64,000 nucleotides of DNA from the NCBI GenBank assembly GCA_027605045.1, contig JAQFWX010000018.1:186001-250000 (forward strand), written 5' to 3'. Shown here one piece after another: positions 24,074-36,289 of the stretch. The translations under genes were made by a program, and so were the position numbers. The notes beneath the pieces were generated by a model. That model ran no database searches. It saw nothing but the letters and a program-made list of their open reading frames with translations, and was not told the DNA's origin. Position 1 is the stretch's first letter. Each line of letters starts with the position of its first letter. The stretch comes from Phallus indusiatus. Lineage: Eukaryota > Basidiomycota > Agaricomycetes > Phallales > Phallaceae.

Positions 24074-27000
24074 AAACCATCTGCGGAATGTTGGTGGAAG
24101 GATGCGATGTTCATTTTTCTTGGTTTGACAAAATTTTCTACCTTTCTCTTCCTCTCTTTTTTGGTCGCGCTTTAGCCGACACACTTTCTTCTACGTATAT
24201 ATATATAATTTGCTCATTTTTCCCTTTCGTTCTTTCTCTTTTCTACTTTCTAGGATAACCTCTCCTGATATTTCTGTGCCTTTCCGATATCTAATTTAGA
24301 AACGAAATTGTATTATCTCACCGCCACCAAGCTTTTACCTTTCATTCATATTTTTCTCTGCACTCTCCTGTCTTACAGTCTCGCACAAACACATATGCAT
24401 GCATTTTTTCCCCCTCATATCACTTTTTTGCTTATCATATCTGTCCTCCGATCCTTCTATAATTATGATAATTAATCGTTCTACTGTCCGATTAATCTTC
24501 TGTCAAGAACGGTATCTTTCTTCGTCCCTGACAACAGGAAACTCCTCTGCGAACGATCATTACTACATAAACCACGTGCGCTCTCCCCCCATCTCAGAAC
24601 TTTTTTCGGATAAAGCGGGGGCCCGGATTAATGTATGCATCAACTATTTCAATAGTTAAGCGATTCCCCTTTCCCCCTCACGTTATCGTTATCAGTTGAC
24701 AGCAGAGGCCTGAGTTTCGCTTCGCCTATCTCATGGTCCCATATTTCTCGATCACTTGAGAAAAAAAAGGAGACGGCATACATATAGTATCTCTACACGC
24801 AAAGCACGGTCATGGTGAATTTTCCCCTTAGATTTTCCTTTTTTCCATCTCCGTAGTTCTCAATTGCTTTTTTTTTCTTCGTTTTCACGTGCAAATATGA
24901 ATATGTATGTTCACGTTCCATTTTCCCCGCTCCGAGCGGGAGCCTAAGCGGGGGGTTTCATCGGACAGACGGACAAATTTCACTTTTTCTTACCAAATAC
25001 CAAATCACAAATCAGGTGTCGGCGTCGAGGCCGAACGTGGTGTTGAGGGATGCATAATGAATCTGCGGCATGACGACATGGTGTAACCAAAAGGGATGGT
25101 CGTCGGACTGCTTTTTTAAACTTTATCTGGAAAGGGGGAGCCGTTTAGTCACTTTGCATCATAGTTTACCTTTAGATTCTAGAAGAAATGAAACTAGACG
25201 GGTTACGGGGATCATCTGACTGTTCAAGTAAGGTTTGAAGCCCGTGCTTGCGTAAATGCGGCCCCCAAAGCTTCCGCTTTGCTTACACACTCGCCAGTAC
25301 GCATATTTAACGTTTGTTGACACTCAGTATCGAGTATTATGTTCCAAGTTCCGGGTGATAACCGTGTGCCACAACGTCCGCGGCAACTTGATTTTTGAAA
25401 GCAAAGCTCACCGTTATGTAAACGATGATAATAATACCGATGTCCCTACGTAAAAGATGCCCGAAGACGCATTGCGTATGTTCACATTCTCTGTTTTAAG
25501 AGATCGAGGGTCGCATATTCTTCTCAGGTTCATTTAACAAGGTTTGACGAGAACAGTCAATCTCGGGTATGAATGGATCCTGCCACTGGCTTCGGAACAC
25601 CATAATACGATTATATAATCATGATTATTATGTAATTGCAGCTTCATTTTCCGATGCCGATGCTTCTTTCCTTTCCTCGCCCATAGGCACAGAGATTATA
25701 TCGATTGTCTTATCTTTTGAAACGTTTTATTAGTCGAATAAACATCCTGTTTAGTCTCTTTTTCTATGTGCAATTTATTCGTTAATTTTTTGGCACGAAT
25801 ATATCACCTTTTAGGCTATTGGACAGTGGTGATTCGCTTCAGGGTACCCGACTCAACTCACCCACACTCTGGGTCGCTTCTCAGCAGCTGTCCATATGAC
25901 CTATCACACAAATGCCATTATATCCCAATCGGCTATGAGATTCTAGATCTAATGACGTGAATTATCATGCGGCTCGAGAGTTCAGCACAGGAATACTCAC
26001 GCGTATGCCTTTTACATTCCTTTCAACGGGTATCAACAAAAAACTTAAGCATGCTCCATGCGCAAAGACGACATTGTCCTCGAATCGCTTTCTTCAGCTT
26101 AATATCTACCCTGTACGCAAAAATGTAATTAATACTATATTTAGGAATGTGATTTCGCCAAGGAGGCGCGACGGGCGGAACACATCCCGCCTCGACTGCT
26201 GATATTATACATCTTTTTGCTCTGTTGTTCCATTTCCAGGCGAGTATTCGCATGGGCATACTCTTTTATTTGTTCTCTAAAGTTTAAATTGGAATGGAAT
26301 TTTTTATTTTATTAGCGTGTATTTTTCTTCTTCTAGTATGAACCCCGTCGCTCGCAATTTCTTCAAAAAAATTCCCCCTTTTTTCCCATCTTCTCTCAAT
26401 GTAAGCAAGCTCTCAATTGCGAGCACCAGGAATTCAGCCTTGGCAATTACAAAAATAACAGAAATTTCCTATCACATATTTGTATATGCCGTTCCGACGC
26501 TAAAAGGCTGTTCTTCACTTCTCCGCTCATCCTTCTACATTTGGGATATGTGCTAGTTTTTTTTCCCGTCTTTCTTTCTTTTCGGCATTCGACCTTCGCA
26601 CCTGTAAAGCTTCTTTTTTCGGTTTATCCGCACGTACGACCAACCAAAATTGATAATAAAGTTCTCAACATTAACTTTGAGAACAGGCTCTACGACATGA
26701 TATATACTAATTTAACAAAACAAACATACACGATTTTAAGAAAATCGTCTGATTAACTATCATTCGTTCTCAAATCCACACTCCCCATCAATGAATTGAG
26801 AACCGTCTCGGTTGATCACCTATTGTCCGCTGAACCAAACCCTTCGATCGAAAACACGATCTCCCACCACCTTTCTCCCCCTTTTTTTTGTTCCAAATTT
26901 TCAGCTGGTTCTGATGGGAACCATGCATTCGAAGGACTCAATCATATTCTAAAATAAGTGCTGCTACCTCAATCGAATTCTCATTACTGAAAATGATTCC

Positions 27001-27561
27001 GGCTCCGAAATGCCTTGTTCCATCCTTGTCAACGAATACACGCTCTAAAAAGGGTAAAAACGCAATCATGTAGGGAATATTTTTGGCCAAGAACAGACTG
27101 CATATTTTAATGATCAAGGAAACTTCCGAAAAGTTTGCCATACTGGCTCTGGACTTAACAGTGTTCTTTCTTTTGAATTTCTGAACCCTTATGGAGCAGT
27201 CCGATTGCCCCGTGAACTTTAAACCTTTGAGGGGCATCGAGGGGCAAGAATTTGTTATGTGACGCCCGAAAGTATATATATAATATTCAGTTCTGGCGAA
27301 AAAGGAATGCGAAAAAAAAACGAAGTAGTTTGATGTGAAGGTTCTTTGTCCGGAGTGGTGAAATCACTGAAAGAAGAAACAAACATATCACTGACCAACC
27401 AATAAATCTGGTATATTGATACACGCTTGAGCAAATCTAAATGCCGAAAATTGAAGAATAAATAGAATTTTGTGAATATAATTATGCCACGGCCAGTATC
27501 ACTGTGCCGATCAGCGAAGAAGGTTTTTCTCCCACCTCGAGTTTTTCGAAATGTGCGTAGA
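24074..27561. other. 3.5 kb gene-poor region
   Basis: Between the 3' ends of the kinase (plus) and YOS9 (minus) I find no frame that can be joined into a recognisable protein. It contains T/C-rich 3' UTR-like sequence (24100-24450), a G-rich patch near 24940-24960 and A/T-rich DNA from about 25600. A minus-strand ORF at 26938-27237 (99 codons) shows no clear family. The region could hold a non-coding RNA or decayed mobile sequence; neither is supported by a specific signal. Confidence 0.5.
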
Positions 27562-29784
27562 CTACAGCTCATCGTGCGTTTTGTCCTCATTTGTACTGTG
27601 TTCAGCAGCTTCATCATCACCGTCGTCATCCCAGCGAGTCTCATACCCGAATTCGCGTAAAATCTTCCCCAACTTTTTTTTGTCCAGACCAATTTTTTCC
27701 GTAGAGCCGTCTCCTGAAAGTTCATCGTCCTGACTTTCGGTTGATTGACCTTTTACAGAATCGAGGACCACTGCCGCAATGACCTTCAGACCACCGACTT
27801 CATCTCCCTCTCCCTCGATTACATCGATATCTTGGCCTTCCAGATCGAATTCATCACCCAAGTTAAATGCTTTATCAACCATGTCCCCCAACAATTTTTG
27901 GAATAACATGTTGAATTGGGCGTCAAAAGCCTTATTGTTCTTGTTACCATTGTCATCATTAGCACCACTACCTTTTTTGTCGCTGCCTCCTTGTTCACCA
28001 TGCTTTGTGAGTGGGAGAGGAGGAGGGCGGGGAATGCGTCGGAATGGATGTTTGAATTTGTCCTGCTCTTGTTCATCGGACGACGACGACGAAGAGTCTG
28101 GTCCGTCGTCATTCAAGACTTCTCGACATTGAATCTCCGTCTCTGGAACTTGATCTAATTGCGATTTAAATCCCGGTTCACCACAAAGACGTGGCGTATG
28201 GATCACAAGAACATATTCGCACGTCCGTGTCTCCTTGACGAACATAATCGTATCTGTCATAGTCATTGAACAGTGGAACTGTCAAAAACGTAATAAGTAA
28301 AAGAGTAAGGGGGAAAAACACAAGGAAAAGGAGAAGAAGAGGGTAGGGAAAAACAAGCGAATAAGATTTTAATTTTAGATGATATCAGTTCTAGATCGTT
28401 CACCACCACACGCCCGTTCTGTTTTTGGAAAGAAGTAAGGTACATACCTGTATTTCAACCTCACGGGGTCGTCCTGTTTTGTCGCAAGGGGTTCCATCAC
28501 CCCATCGCTGAACTAAATAGCGCTGTCCGGCTGCTTGATGATGGGCTAATTCAAGGTTGTTGGCAATGGCAAGCTCGTCCCGAAGGGCATTTTCGCCATC
28601 TACATCGTCATTTGCCAAAGGGGACCTTCCTAATGTATACGATTCCCACTACAAGAATTGGGGAGATGGGGCGAGAGAAGAGGGAAAGGCGGGGGAAGGG
28701 GAAAGGATAATTAATTAATGTCCAAATTAGTTCAGAACGACACTAGTTAAAGTTTGCATCAGAAATAAAATAGAATAAACTACAAACCTCAGGGTCCTCT
28801 TCCACGACACGAGCTCCTGGGAAAAAGTGAACAAGGAAGGGAAAATCGCAAGAAAGAGACCGAAATTGTGTTGAAAAAAGTGTATGAAGAAAATTTCCCG
28901 GAGTCAACGGAAGCAAAAAAAAAACAAGATCCAAAAACAAGTTAGAAAATAGGCATAAAACGGAACGGGGAATCATTAAAAAAAATAATCAGCACGAGTA
29001 AATTTTGGCGGGGATCGGGGAAACACTACCTGTAGCATGGTGGTGAGTAACAGGTAGCTCCCTAAATTGCCTGACATGAACATTGTGACAGTAAGAATAC
29101 GTAAACCACGCTTGGCGATACTAAGAATAACGTTGGACTTTTCAGCAAAAAAATAATATAAAATGGAGACTTCACATATAAACATGTGCCAGATAGAGGC
29201 TGCAAAAGGGTCCAACTGTGAGTGGGAGTGATTAGAGTCTGATCTTCCGCTGGGGGTTCCAAGAGCACTGATGGAGGAGGGGGTATGAGGCACAGGTAGG
29301 ATTTCTGGCCAATACGCAATAGTTCTAGCGCAGATGACGACTCATCGGATGCGCGTTCTTCTTGCTGATCCGATACAATTGGAAGTTGAGACTAGGGTGT
29401 ATTTTTTTGAGTTTGCAAAAAAAAACACGGGCGAAAATAAAAATAAAAATGATAATAAAAAGAATTTGTATTTTCAGCCTTGTTTTTTGTTCTAATTGGG
29501 GATAGAACAAAACGTACATCTTGTGTTGATTCGGGAGCACTTCCAGATTCTATTCCTTTAAGGTGAAGAGGTTGCCATTGATCAAGGAATTCTTGTTGAC
29601 CACCTTTTAATCCATCAGAAAGCCAACGAAGAGCGGTATGATTTTCAACTGGAGAAAGGTGCTTGAGAAAAGTTACACGGTATTTTGGAAATGCATAAAT
29701 GTCTTTAGGAAGTGAATGCTGTTGTGCATAAGTTGTAGATGCCGAAAATATAGAAACGAGAAGGGAAACCAGGAGAGAATGCAT
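27562..29784 (-). CDS. YOS9: ER quality-control lectin Yos9/OS-9 with HDEL retention signal
   Basis: Lumenal lectin of the HRD ubiquitin-ligase complex that selects misfolded glycoproteins with trimmed mannose for ERAD. Exons: 29784-29518, 29391-29176, 29120-29030, 28816-28788, 28648-28448, 28278-27562 (506 aa). It starts with a signal peptide (MHSLLVSLLVSIFSASTTYA). The MRH lectin domain spans exons 2-6: CLYYRQAWFTYSYCHN, YLVQRWGDGTPCDKTGR, VEIQFHCSMTM and CEYVLVIHTPRLCGEP, with conserved cysteines and the W, Q, R, E and Y sugar-binding positions. The second half is acidic and ends in HDEL, the classical ER-retrieval tetrapeptide, as in yeast Yos9. It is divergent from the AT-hook gene. Confidence 0.94.
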
Positions 29785-30993
29785 AAGAAGCTGTTGGCGC
29801 AGAGCAGACTGGTCTCATCGTGAATTTGTTACCTAAGCCTGAGAGCGCCGAAATGAAGTGTGTTGCTGTGCCGAAGAAGGCCGAAGCGAGGACTCCGCTC
29901 ACGGGAAAGACTCCGACGTGAAGTAGATTGCCGATGCCGAATCTCCGCTGGTAGCATCCGCTTGAAGAAGAGATCTAAAATTTTAAATGGCATTCGTCGA
30001 GAGGGATAGTAAATTGTTTTTTATTGGAAGGCAAACAATAAATGAGTGTATTCGGGCACTAAACCAAATTCTTCGGAAAATCTCGCATAGAAAAATATGA
30101 CATGTGCACACGGATCCATGTGGACCGGTACAGCCAGAATATTCCCATGTCGCCAGTGGGGAGGGCTAAAAAGCAAGAGAAAGGAGAGTCAGACAGGTGC
30201 GAGAGACACAAGGATTTGAATTTACATGTAATATAAATTTACGACGTGTCATACTAATATGTAATAAATAAATGGGAAGGGGTCCGGGTGAGGGGGCATT
30301 CCCCGCACGGAAAGATCCGGTGTGGGGAGGGAAACAAAGAGCATGTATGTACATGATATATTGTTATTATTGCACGTACACATAATGTATGCAGACTAGT
30401 TTAGTATGCAAGCAGTCAATAAATATCAGAGCAACTCCTTGTCGACCGAAGAAGCTTGCCGAATACGAATAGATGAGGACAATAATAAAATATATTATAT
30501 GTAGATATCATATAGATAATAGTACATAAGGATATCGATAAAATAAATGTATATAAATATAATGGATTAAAAAAAATTATAATTCCAATAACGCAAATAC
30601 GCATAAACACATTTAAAATATTATAAAATATAATCTATTATCTACAACGCCTTTTCTCTTTCTCCTCCTCGAATACATAATTGTCCTTTTTCTTTCTGTG
30701 CGTGCCCCTCTAGACACTACCCAGTACCCTCCAGGACTCGAGCCCCACTAGCGGGGTTGTCATCCCTTTCGCCGGTACTTTCGAAATCGACCGCAGCTCT
30801 CCCAATTTCTTGTTTGTGTTCTTTTGATTTTATTCTCCTTCACTGCTCTTTTGCTAAATCTGTTTCTTATCTAATTATCAGCCCAAGTCTCTTTTTCTCC
30901 GGGTTGTTTCGAACGCTTGCGTTTTTCTCGGGCTTTGCAAAGCATTTCCCCGCGTTATTTCTCTCTTTCGTCCACCGAATTTTCACGCTTAAT
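29785..30993. other. Divergent promoter region of YOS9 and the AT-hook gene
   Basis: About 1.2 kb with no gene. A very A/T-rich block (about 30480-30640) lies in the middle, and a C/T-rich leader (30650-30990) precedes the AT-hook start. Confidence 0.55.
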
Positions 30994-31678
30994 ATGTCGG
31001 CCAAAGAACAGGCTGATGGACCACAAGCGGCGCTACAGCACCATCCCGGCGACGCTGAAGAGAAGGCGGAATCCGAACAACGCATGTTTCTCTTCCTGTT
31101 TCTCTCTCACGCATTCTTCACGTGCTAATACTGCCTATATCATGTCCATTTCATCTACTTCCTCTCAACAGGTCAAATCAAGCGTTCTCGTGGTCGTCCA
31201 AAAGGTTCAACAAATAAGAAGCGATCAGCGGCAGCAGAGTCCTCAAATGCCCAATCTGCTGAGGGAAAACAGCATCGAAAACGGGGACGACCGCCAAAGG
31301 TATGGTAATTTATTTTGCTTCCATACTTCTTAATAGCATTCTGACGTCTCCCATTTATTATGATTTCTTTGTCTCTTTTTTTCTCAATACTCCTTTTTGT
31401 TGAATCCCGGCGGTGGCCAGGTGACAAAAACTCAAGACACTGAGGACGGCGAACCGCCTCGCAAGAAACGAGGCCGGCCTCCCAAAATCAATACAACAGA
31501 ATCATCTACCAAGCAGAAGAAAGGTGGAGATGACGATGACGATGATAACGATGACGGAGCCGATTCAGAAATTCAGCCCACAACTTCTGCGACTTCCGAA
31601 TTCGCTCCCGATGGCCCGTCGACATCCGCTGCCCCTATTCCGAGGAAACGAGGCCGTCCACCAAAAACGACATCGTGA
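30994..31678 (+). CDS. Small AT-hook DNA-binding protein with four AT-hooks (HMGA-like)
   Basis: Exons 30994-31081, 31172-31299, 31421-31678 (157 aa). Four AT-hook cores are visible: RSRGRPKG, KRGRPPKV (across intron 2), KKRGRPPKI and RKRGRPPKT, which would insert into the minor groove of A/T-rich DNA. Between hooks 3 and 4 is a run of about a dozen acidic residues (GDDDDDDNDDGAD). Intron 1 must start with GC (donor GCATGT at 31082): the GT donors nearby all leave the wrong phase, while the GC donor gives EQRQIKRSRGRPKG and a total length divisible by three. Chromatin architecture is the likely role. Confidence 0.85.
31082..31171 (+). other. GC-AG intron in the AT-hook gene
   Basis: Donor GCATGT after GAACAAC, acceptor CAACAG. 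Inferred because only this junction keeps the frame into the first AT-hook. Confidence 0.65.
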
Positions 31679-32135
31679 CTCACATGTACGATTCACCTCT
31701 ATGCTTCGTTTCAAAGAACCACAGTGCATCATTCTTTGACGATCCCTTCTAACGTCAAACCCAATGCGCATTATCTTTTATCCCCACACATTCTCATCTC
31801 CTCGGATACCCAAATACCGCCAACAACAGTAAATTCTTTTACGCGCTTCCTTTGACCTTCGTGCCCGAACCATTTTTTTATCCCTCGCTTGCCCCAATCT
31901 TGTTATTCCTTCTTCGTTGTTCATTCGATACACTCTTCCCTCCCCAAGTGGCTCGCTCTGTAACTCTCTGTTTATTGCGCTTTGCTTTCATATCGCTTTT
32001 TCATTTCTTGTTAAAATGGACCGGTCTCCCTCAATTCATGGACGTTTTCTCATGACTCGGCGGCCCGCCCGGGTTCGAGACGCCGGCGGCGAGCGAGGAT
32101 AACATCCAATATTATTTGCTTTCTTTTATAGCTAA

Positions 32136-34280
32136 TCACGATAATGGGCTTCCTATAAGGTTTCTTCGGGAAACGATGACCACTCGAATCCCCACTAAAC
32201 CGACGCAGATTCCGACTCCTAGACTGGTGATTCCTATCCATCTAATTATTGCGTTTTGTCTTTCTGCCTTCCTTCTTGCCATACCGTAGCTTATATCTGG
32301 CCGGAACGTGACCATCCTGTACAATGGAAGCCAGCCACTTGGCGCTGCGGGGAGGAACCCTGACGGCTCCTTCGCCAAATTCGGTGCCAGGGATGGGAAA
32401 GAGAGGTGGGGTGCGGTTAAAGCTGCTAGCGCGTTGTCGATCATTTTCCGGAAAATATAGCCCCGTGTTGTTACATTATGTCTCATCTCCACGCTGTTAG
32501 AAAGAGAGAGAGAGAGAAATTTAATCAATTTGAAAAAGAACAAAAATGTAGAAAATGCAGAGAAAGAAAAATGAGAATTGGAAAAAGGGAGTTAACCAGT
32601 AAGCGAAAAAGACATTCAGATAACACTCGTCACTCACTAGTTATCCATAGCTAGATTACAAATGGCCACAAGATCATCATGTCGTGTTTTGGTGTACTGC
32701 TCAAATGCGCGTTCTAAATTTTGGTCGACGTCCTCGCCTTTGTTCCTAGTCCTCGGATACATAGCGCCATGATTTGTTAGAACATTCATCAAAACCCTCA
32801 CATCCTCTAGACCACAATTAAGTCCTTGGCCGAAAAAGGGGACCATAGAATGTGCCGCATCTCCAAGGATAATACATCGATCTTTATAATGGTAAAGCGA
32901 TGTCTGTTTACGTTCGTGCGTACCATGATGTATGTGTTTGATTATATTAATATGACAATAACATAACACATGTATCATCACACACACCTTGAGAGAAATA
33001 AGCGAATTCCGAGGGTTCCGTACAAAGTCATTCAATAGCGCTTCTTCTCCTACCAGAGCAATTGCATCCGGAAAGTTCTCCTTGAACCATCCCAAAGCCG
33101 CTTCTCGGGAGTCTAGTTTTTGCAATTCTGAGGTAGGCGCAAAGAGAGTAGAGGTGAATGATTTGTCCTGCATATATCGGAGAGTATAATAAAGCAGCCG
33201 GGAAAATGGCATTATAAATCAACATTGTGAGAAGAACACGGATAATGCGAAATGAACAACAGCGCACTTTATTTGGGAGGGCGATCAACATGAATGAGTG
33301 CCGAGGCCAAATATGCAAGTAATTAGGATCAAGGAGGAATTTGTCACCTGATTCATCGAGTCCGGCCGGAATTCTGAGCTCAATGTAGTCGTGAGGAATG
33401 TATTCTTGTTGGTAATTCATCCTTGACCGTGATATAATTAAAACCGGAAAACAAGAAATAAAACATTTCTGTTACCTTGTCACTCTCATCATTTGCCGTC
33501 TTACGTTGGAATAGCTGCCGTCGACCCCTAAGCACAAGTCAAAATGAACGTCAATAGTCTCCTTCTTGACGGAAAACGTAAGAATGCGAGCATCAAAATC
33601 TGCCATGACGAACTGGTGGTCAAAATAAGCCTCGATTGTCGGGTATTTTAAGGCTTCTTCTAGCAGTAGTTGATTGAGAAGGTTTCGGTCCATGGAATGA
33701 ATGCACTTTTGGTCGGGTGTGTTCGAGATGACGCATAGAAATAATCAATTAGAACCACGGTAATAAAAGAGAACGGCTTTTTTTTTGGAAAACTCGCACC
33801 TGCCCGGACGAATCATAAGGCTGACTTTCCGTCTTTCCAAAGGCTAAGTGCAAGAGCCGACCCTTCATAGGAATAGCATTCTCGAGGATTTTGTTCATCA
33901 GGGCTGGTTCTATTGAATGAAGCGCAGCCAGCCCTCGAGAAGAAATTGCTAAATTAACGGAACGTTGGGCTGAAGCCTTTTTTGAGACGAAAAGGCGCAT
34001 ATCTAGAATAATGACAGCGGAATTACGACATTGCGACAAGAACCCATTTTTTCACTTCCAATGAATATTTACCCTGTCGTTTGTCATAAATTGCCACTCT
34101 CCAGCCTGATTTCGCAAATGCTAACGCAGCTGTGCATCCTACGGGCCCCGCACCGCTTCAAAAGACATTTGTTGAGAAGAACACATGCCACGGTTACGAT
34201 AGGCTAAATGCTGCTCACACAATAACGAGAAGCGGCGAGACGTCGGTTGAGCAACTGACATCATGTTTATTCGCTTGCAT
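32136..34280 (-). CDS. BNA4: Kynurenine 3-monooxygenase
   Basis: FAD- and NADPH-dependent hydroxylase of the outer mitochondrial membrane that makes 3-hydroxykynurenine. Exons: 34280-34219, 34155-34073, 34002-33800, 33705-33476, 33421-33268, 33167-32988, 32903-32638, 32493-32136 (511 aa, in frame throughout). FAD-binding Rossmann motif [31 protein letters not shown]; the DG motif [13 protein letters not shown]; the second FAD motif [38 protein letters not shown] near the C-terminus; then a hydrophobic helix ([18 protein letters not shown]) matching the family's membrane anchor. The start is the ATG 21 codons before VGAG. It shares a 255 bp divergent promoter with kynureninase, its next pathway step. 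Confidence 0.95.
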
Positions 34281-34535
34281 TTTTAGACTGCAGGGATCGT
34301 CTTCGCCAATGAATACTTTGATAGTGGCTGCAGCTTCGAAATGCCGTTTGCAGACCATCGATCGTGACGCGTGACGAGGTTTTTGTGTGACATTGTCAAT
34401 TGATTCTTTGGCCTTTTTTTGGCCTTTTTTTGGCCTCAATTAATGAATATATATACAGAGGTCATATAAAGAAGACAAATCTCCCCTTACTTCCCATTTT
34501 TTGGTTTTATACGTTTACAAGAATATTGCACCGCT
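34281..34535. promoter_or_regulatory. Shared divergent promoter of KMO and kynureninase, with an 11 bp tandem repeat
   Basis: The two start codons are 255 bp apart. At 34410-34435 there are two full copies and a third GGCC of the unit GGCCTTTTTTT, so GGCC boxes recur every 11 bp (about one helical turn). A TATATATA stretch lies at about 34447-34454. Joint regulation of the two kynurenine steps is a reasonable inference. Confidence 0.55.
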
Positions 34536-36289
34536 ATGCAACTTGACGACGCAATTGAGCTAGATCTCAACGACCAGCAGAAATCATTTGATGCTAGTTT
34601 CGTTATTCCAACTAACAGAAGTATTGGCGCTGAAAAAGTAGCTGCAGATGCAGGTGAGTAAACGGCGGTTTCATTATTGTTTAATGTATATGAATATGAA
34701 ATGTAGTTGACAACGCTTGTGTTTATTTTTGCGGTAACTCGCTCGGTGCAATGCCAAAACGAGCCGCCGAGTTAGTCAAAGAGGAGCTAGAAATCTGGGG
34801 ATCTCTGTACGCTATCGTTGCTTTTGGATCCTTCTACCTTATCATACTTCTTATAGGGCTGTGGACGGTCATTTCTCTCATCCGAAACAAAGAGAGTGGA
34901 AGGATATCGCGACACTCGCTGCTACTCAGCTTGCTCCACTTATCGGTGGGTCACTATGATCTTTCCCTAAATGAAGTATCCAGCCGAATGCAATGCTTTC
35001 TCTTTCCTTTCAGGGGCAAAGGAGAATGAAGTTGCTTGTATGGCTTCACTAACCTCCAATCTCCATTTAATGATGAGCACTTTTTATAAACCAACCACCA
35101 AGCGATTCAAAATACTATGCGAATTCAAAGCCTTCCCTTCGGATCAGGTACGTTAATATTGTCATATGTGTCAGCGTCATTGTCAAACAGCGTATATTTA
35201 TTGATTCCGATTTTGTTTTCTTTGCTTGGTGTGGTTACAGTATGCCTTTACATCTCAAGCATCCCTGCATGGCCTTGATACGAAAGACGCCATATTAGAA
35301 GTTCATCCTCGCCCTGGAGAATACACCATTCGTACCGAAGATATCCTAGACGTCATTAAGAGAGAGGTCAATCAATAGCACTTGTCCTTTTCAGCGGGGT
35401 GCAATATTATAGTGGTCAACATTTTCAAATGGAAGCCATCACAAAAGCTGCTCATGAACATGTGAGAAAGAAAGAAAAAATTATTCCGAAAACGAAAAGG
35501 GCATAACTAAGATTATTACCATATTTAGGGCTGTATTTGTGGCTGGGACCTCGCTCATGCAGTTGGTAATGTTCCTGTCTCATTACACGATTGGGGAGTC
35601 GACTTTGCTGTTTGGTGTTCGTATAAATACCTTAATTCCGGTCCGGGAACGCTCGGAGGACTGTTCATCCACGAAAAGTGGGAGAAAGAACAACCAAAGT
35701 CAGTAAGGGAAAAAATCAGAAATTCTGACACTCTCCTGATTGCTCCGGATGAACATGGAATTAACACCTCTGTTTTATTAGGTTTGCGGGTTGGTGGGGT
35801 CATGATCCTGACACAAGATTCGACATGCCCCCCATTTTCTCACCCATACTCGGGGCCAAGGGGTTTGCTCAGTCTAACCCTGCTGTTTTAGCAACAGTTT
35901 GCTTACTAGGGTCACTTGAAGTCTTCAACGAAGCGGGAGGAATTCAAAACTTACGAGCTAAATCGATTCGGCTGACTAGTTATCTGGAAAAACTCTTCCG
36001 TGCTTCCAAGTTTTTCGTGAGCGGTCCCATCGATAATGAAACGAAACCCTGCTTCACTATTATCACACCTTCGAATCCGGAGGAGAGAGGTGCTCAGCTA
36101 TCATTGCTTTTTGCTCCCAGGGGTGTCATGCAGAAAATTGATAATGGACTGAGATTAAGGGGTGTTATCGGAGATGAACGTCGTCCGGATGTCATACGTC
36201 TAACCCCTACACCTCTCTATAATACATTCCAAGATTGCCGGAAAGCGGCCATCGCTTTGGAAAACTCATTTGAGGAACTGCACATTTGA
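34536..36289 (+). CDS. BNA5: Kynureninase (one apparent frameshift)
   Basis: PLP enzyme that cleaves kynurenine or 3-hydroxykynurenine to (hydroxy)anthranilate and alanine. Exons 34536-34653, 34707-34806, 34857-34945, 35014-35147, 35241-35461, 35529-35698, 35782-36289 (446 aa if one base is allowed for). Signatures: [78 protein letters not shown] with the PLP-contacting Asp, and the PLP-lysine region [18 protein letters not shown]. The frame breaks at 35362-35370: after VIKRE one more G is needed to continue as GQSIALVLF. The break falls between perfectly conserved segments, so a sequence error is likelier than a dead gene. Confidence 0.92.

Noticed and set aside
26938..27237. 99-codon minus-strand ORF resembling coding sequence in places
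   Set aside because: I could not match it to a family or join it to further exons; a vague likeness to an RNase H-type segment was not convincing.
32070..32095. GGGTTCGAG in a GC-rich patch, like a tRNA T-loop
   Set aside because: It does not match the full B-box, there is no A-box at the right distance and no cloverleaf could be folded by eye.
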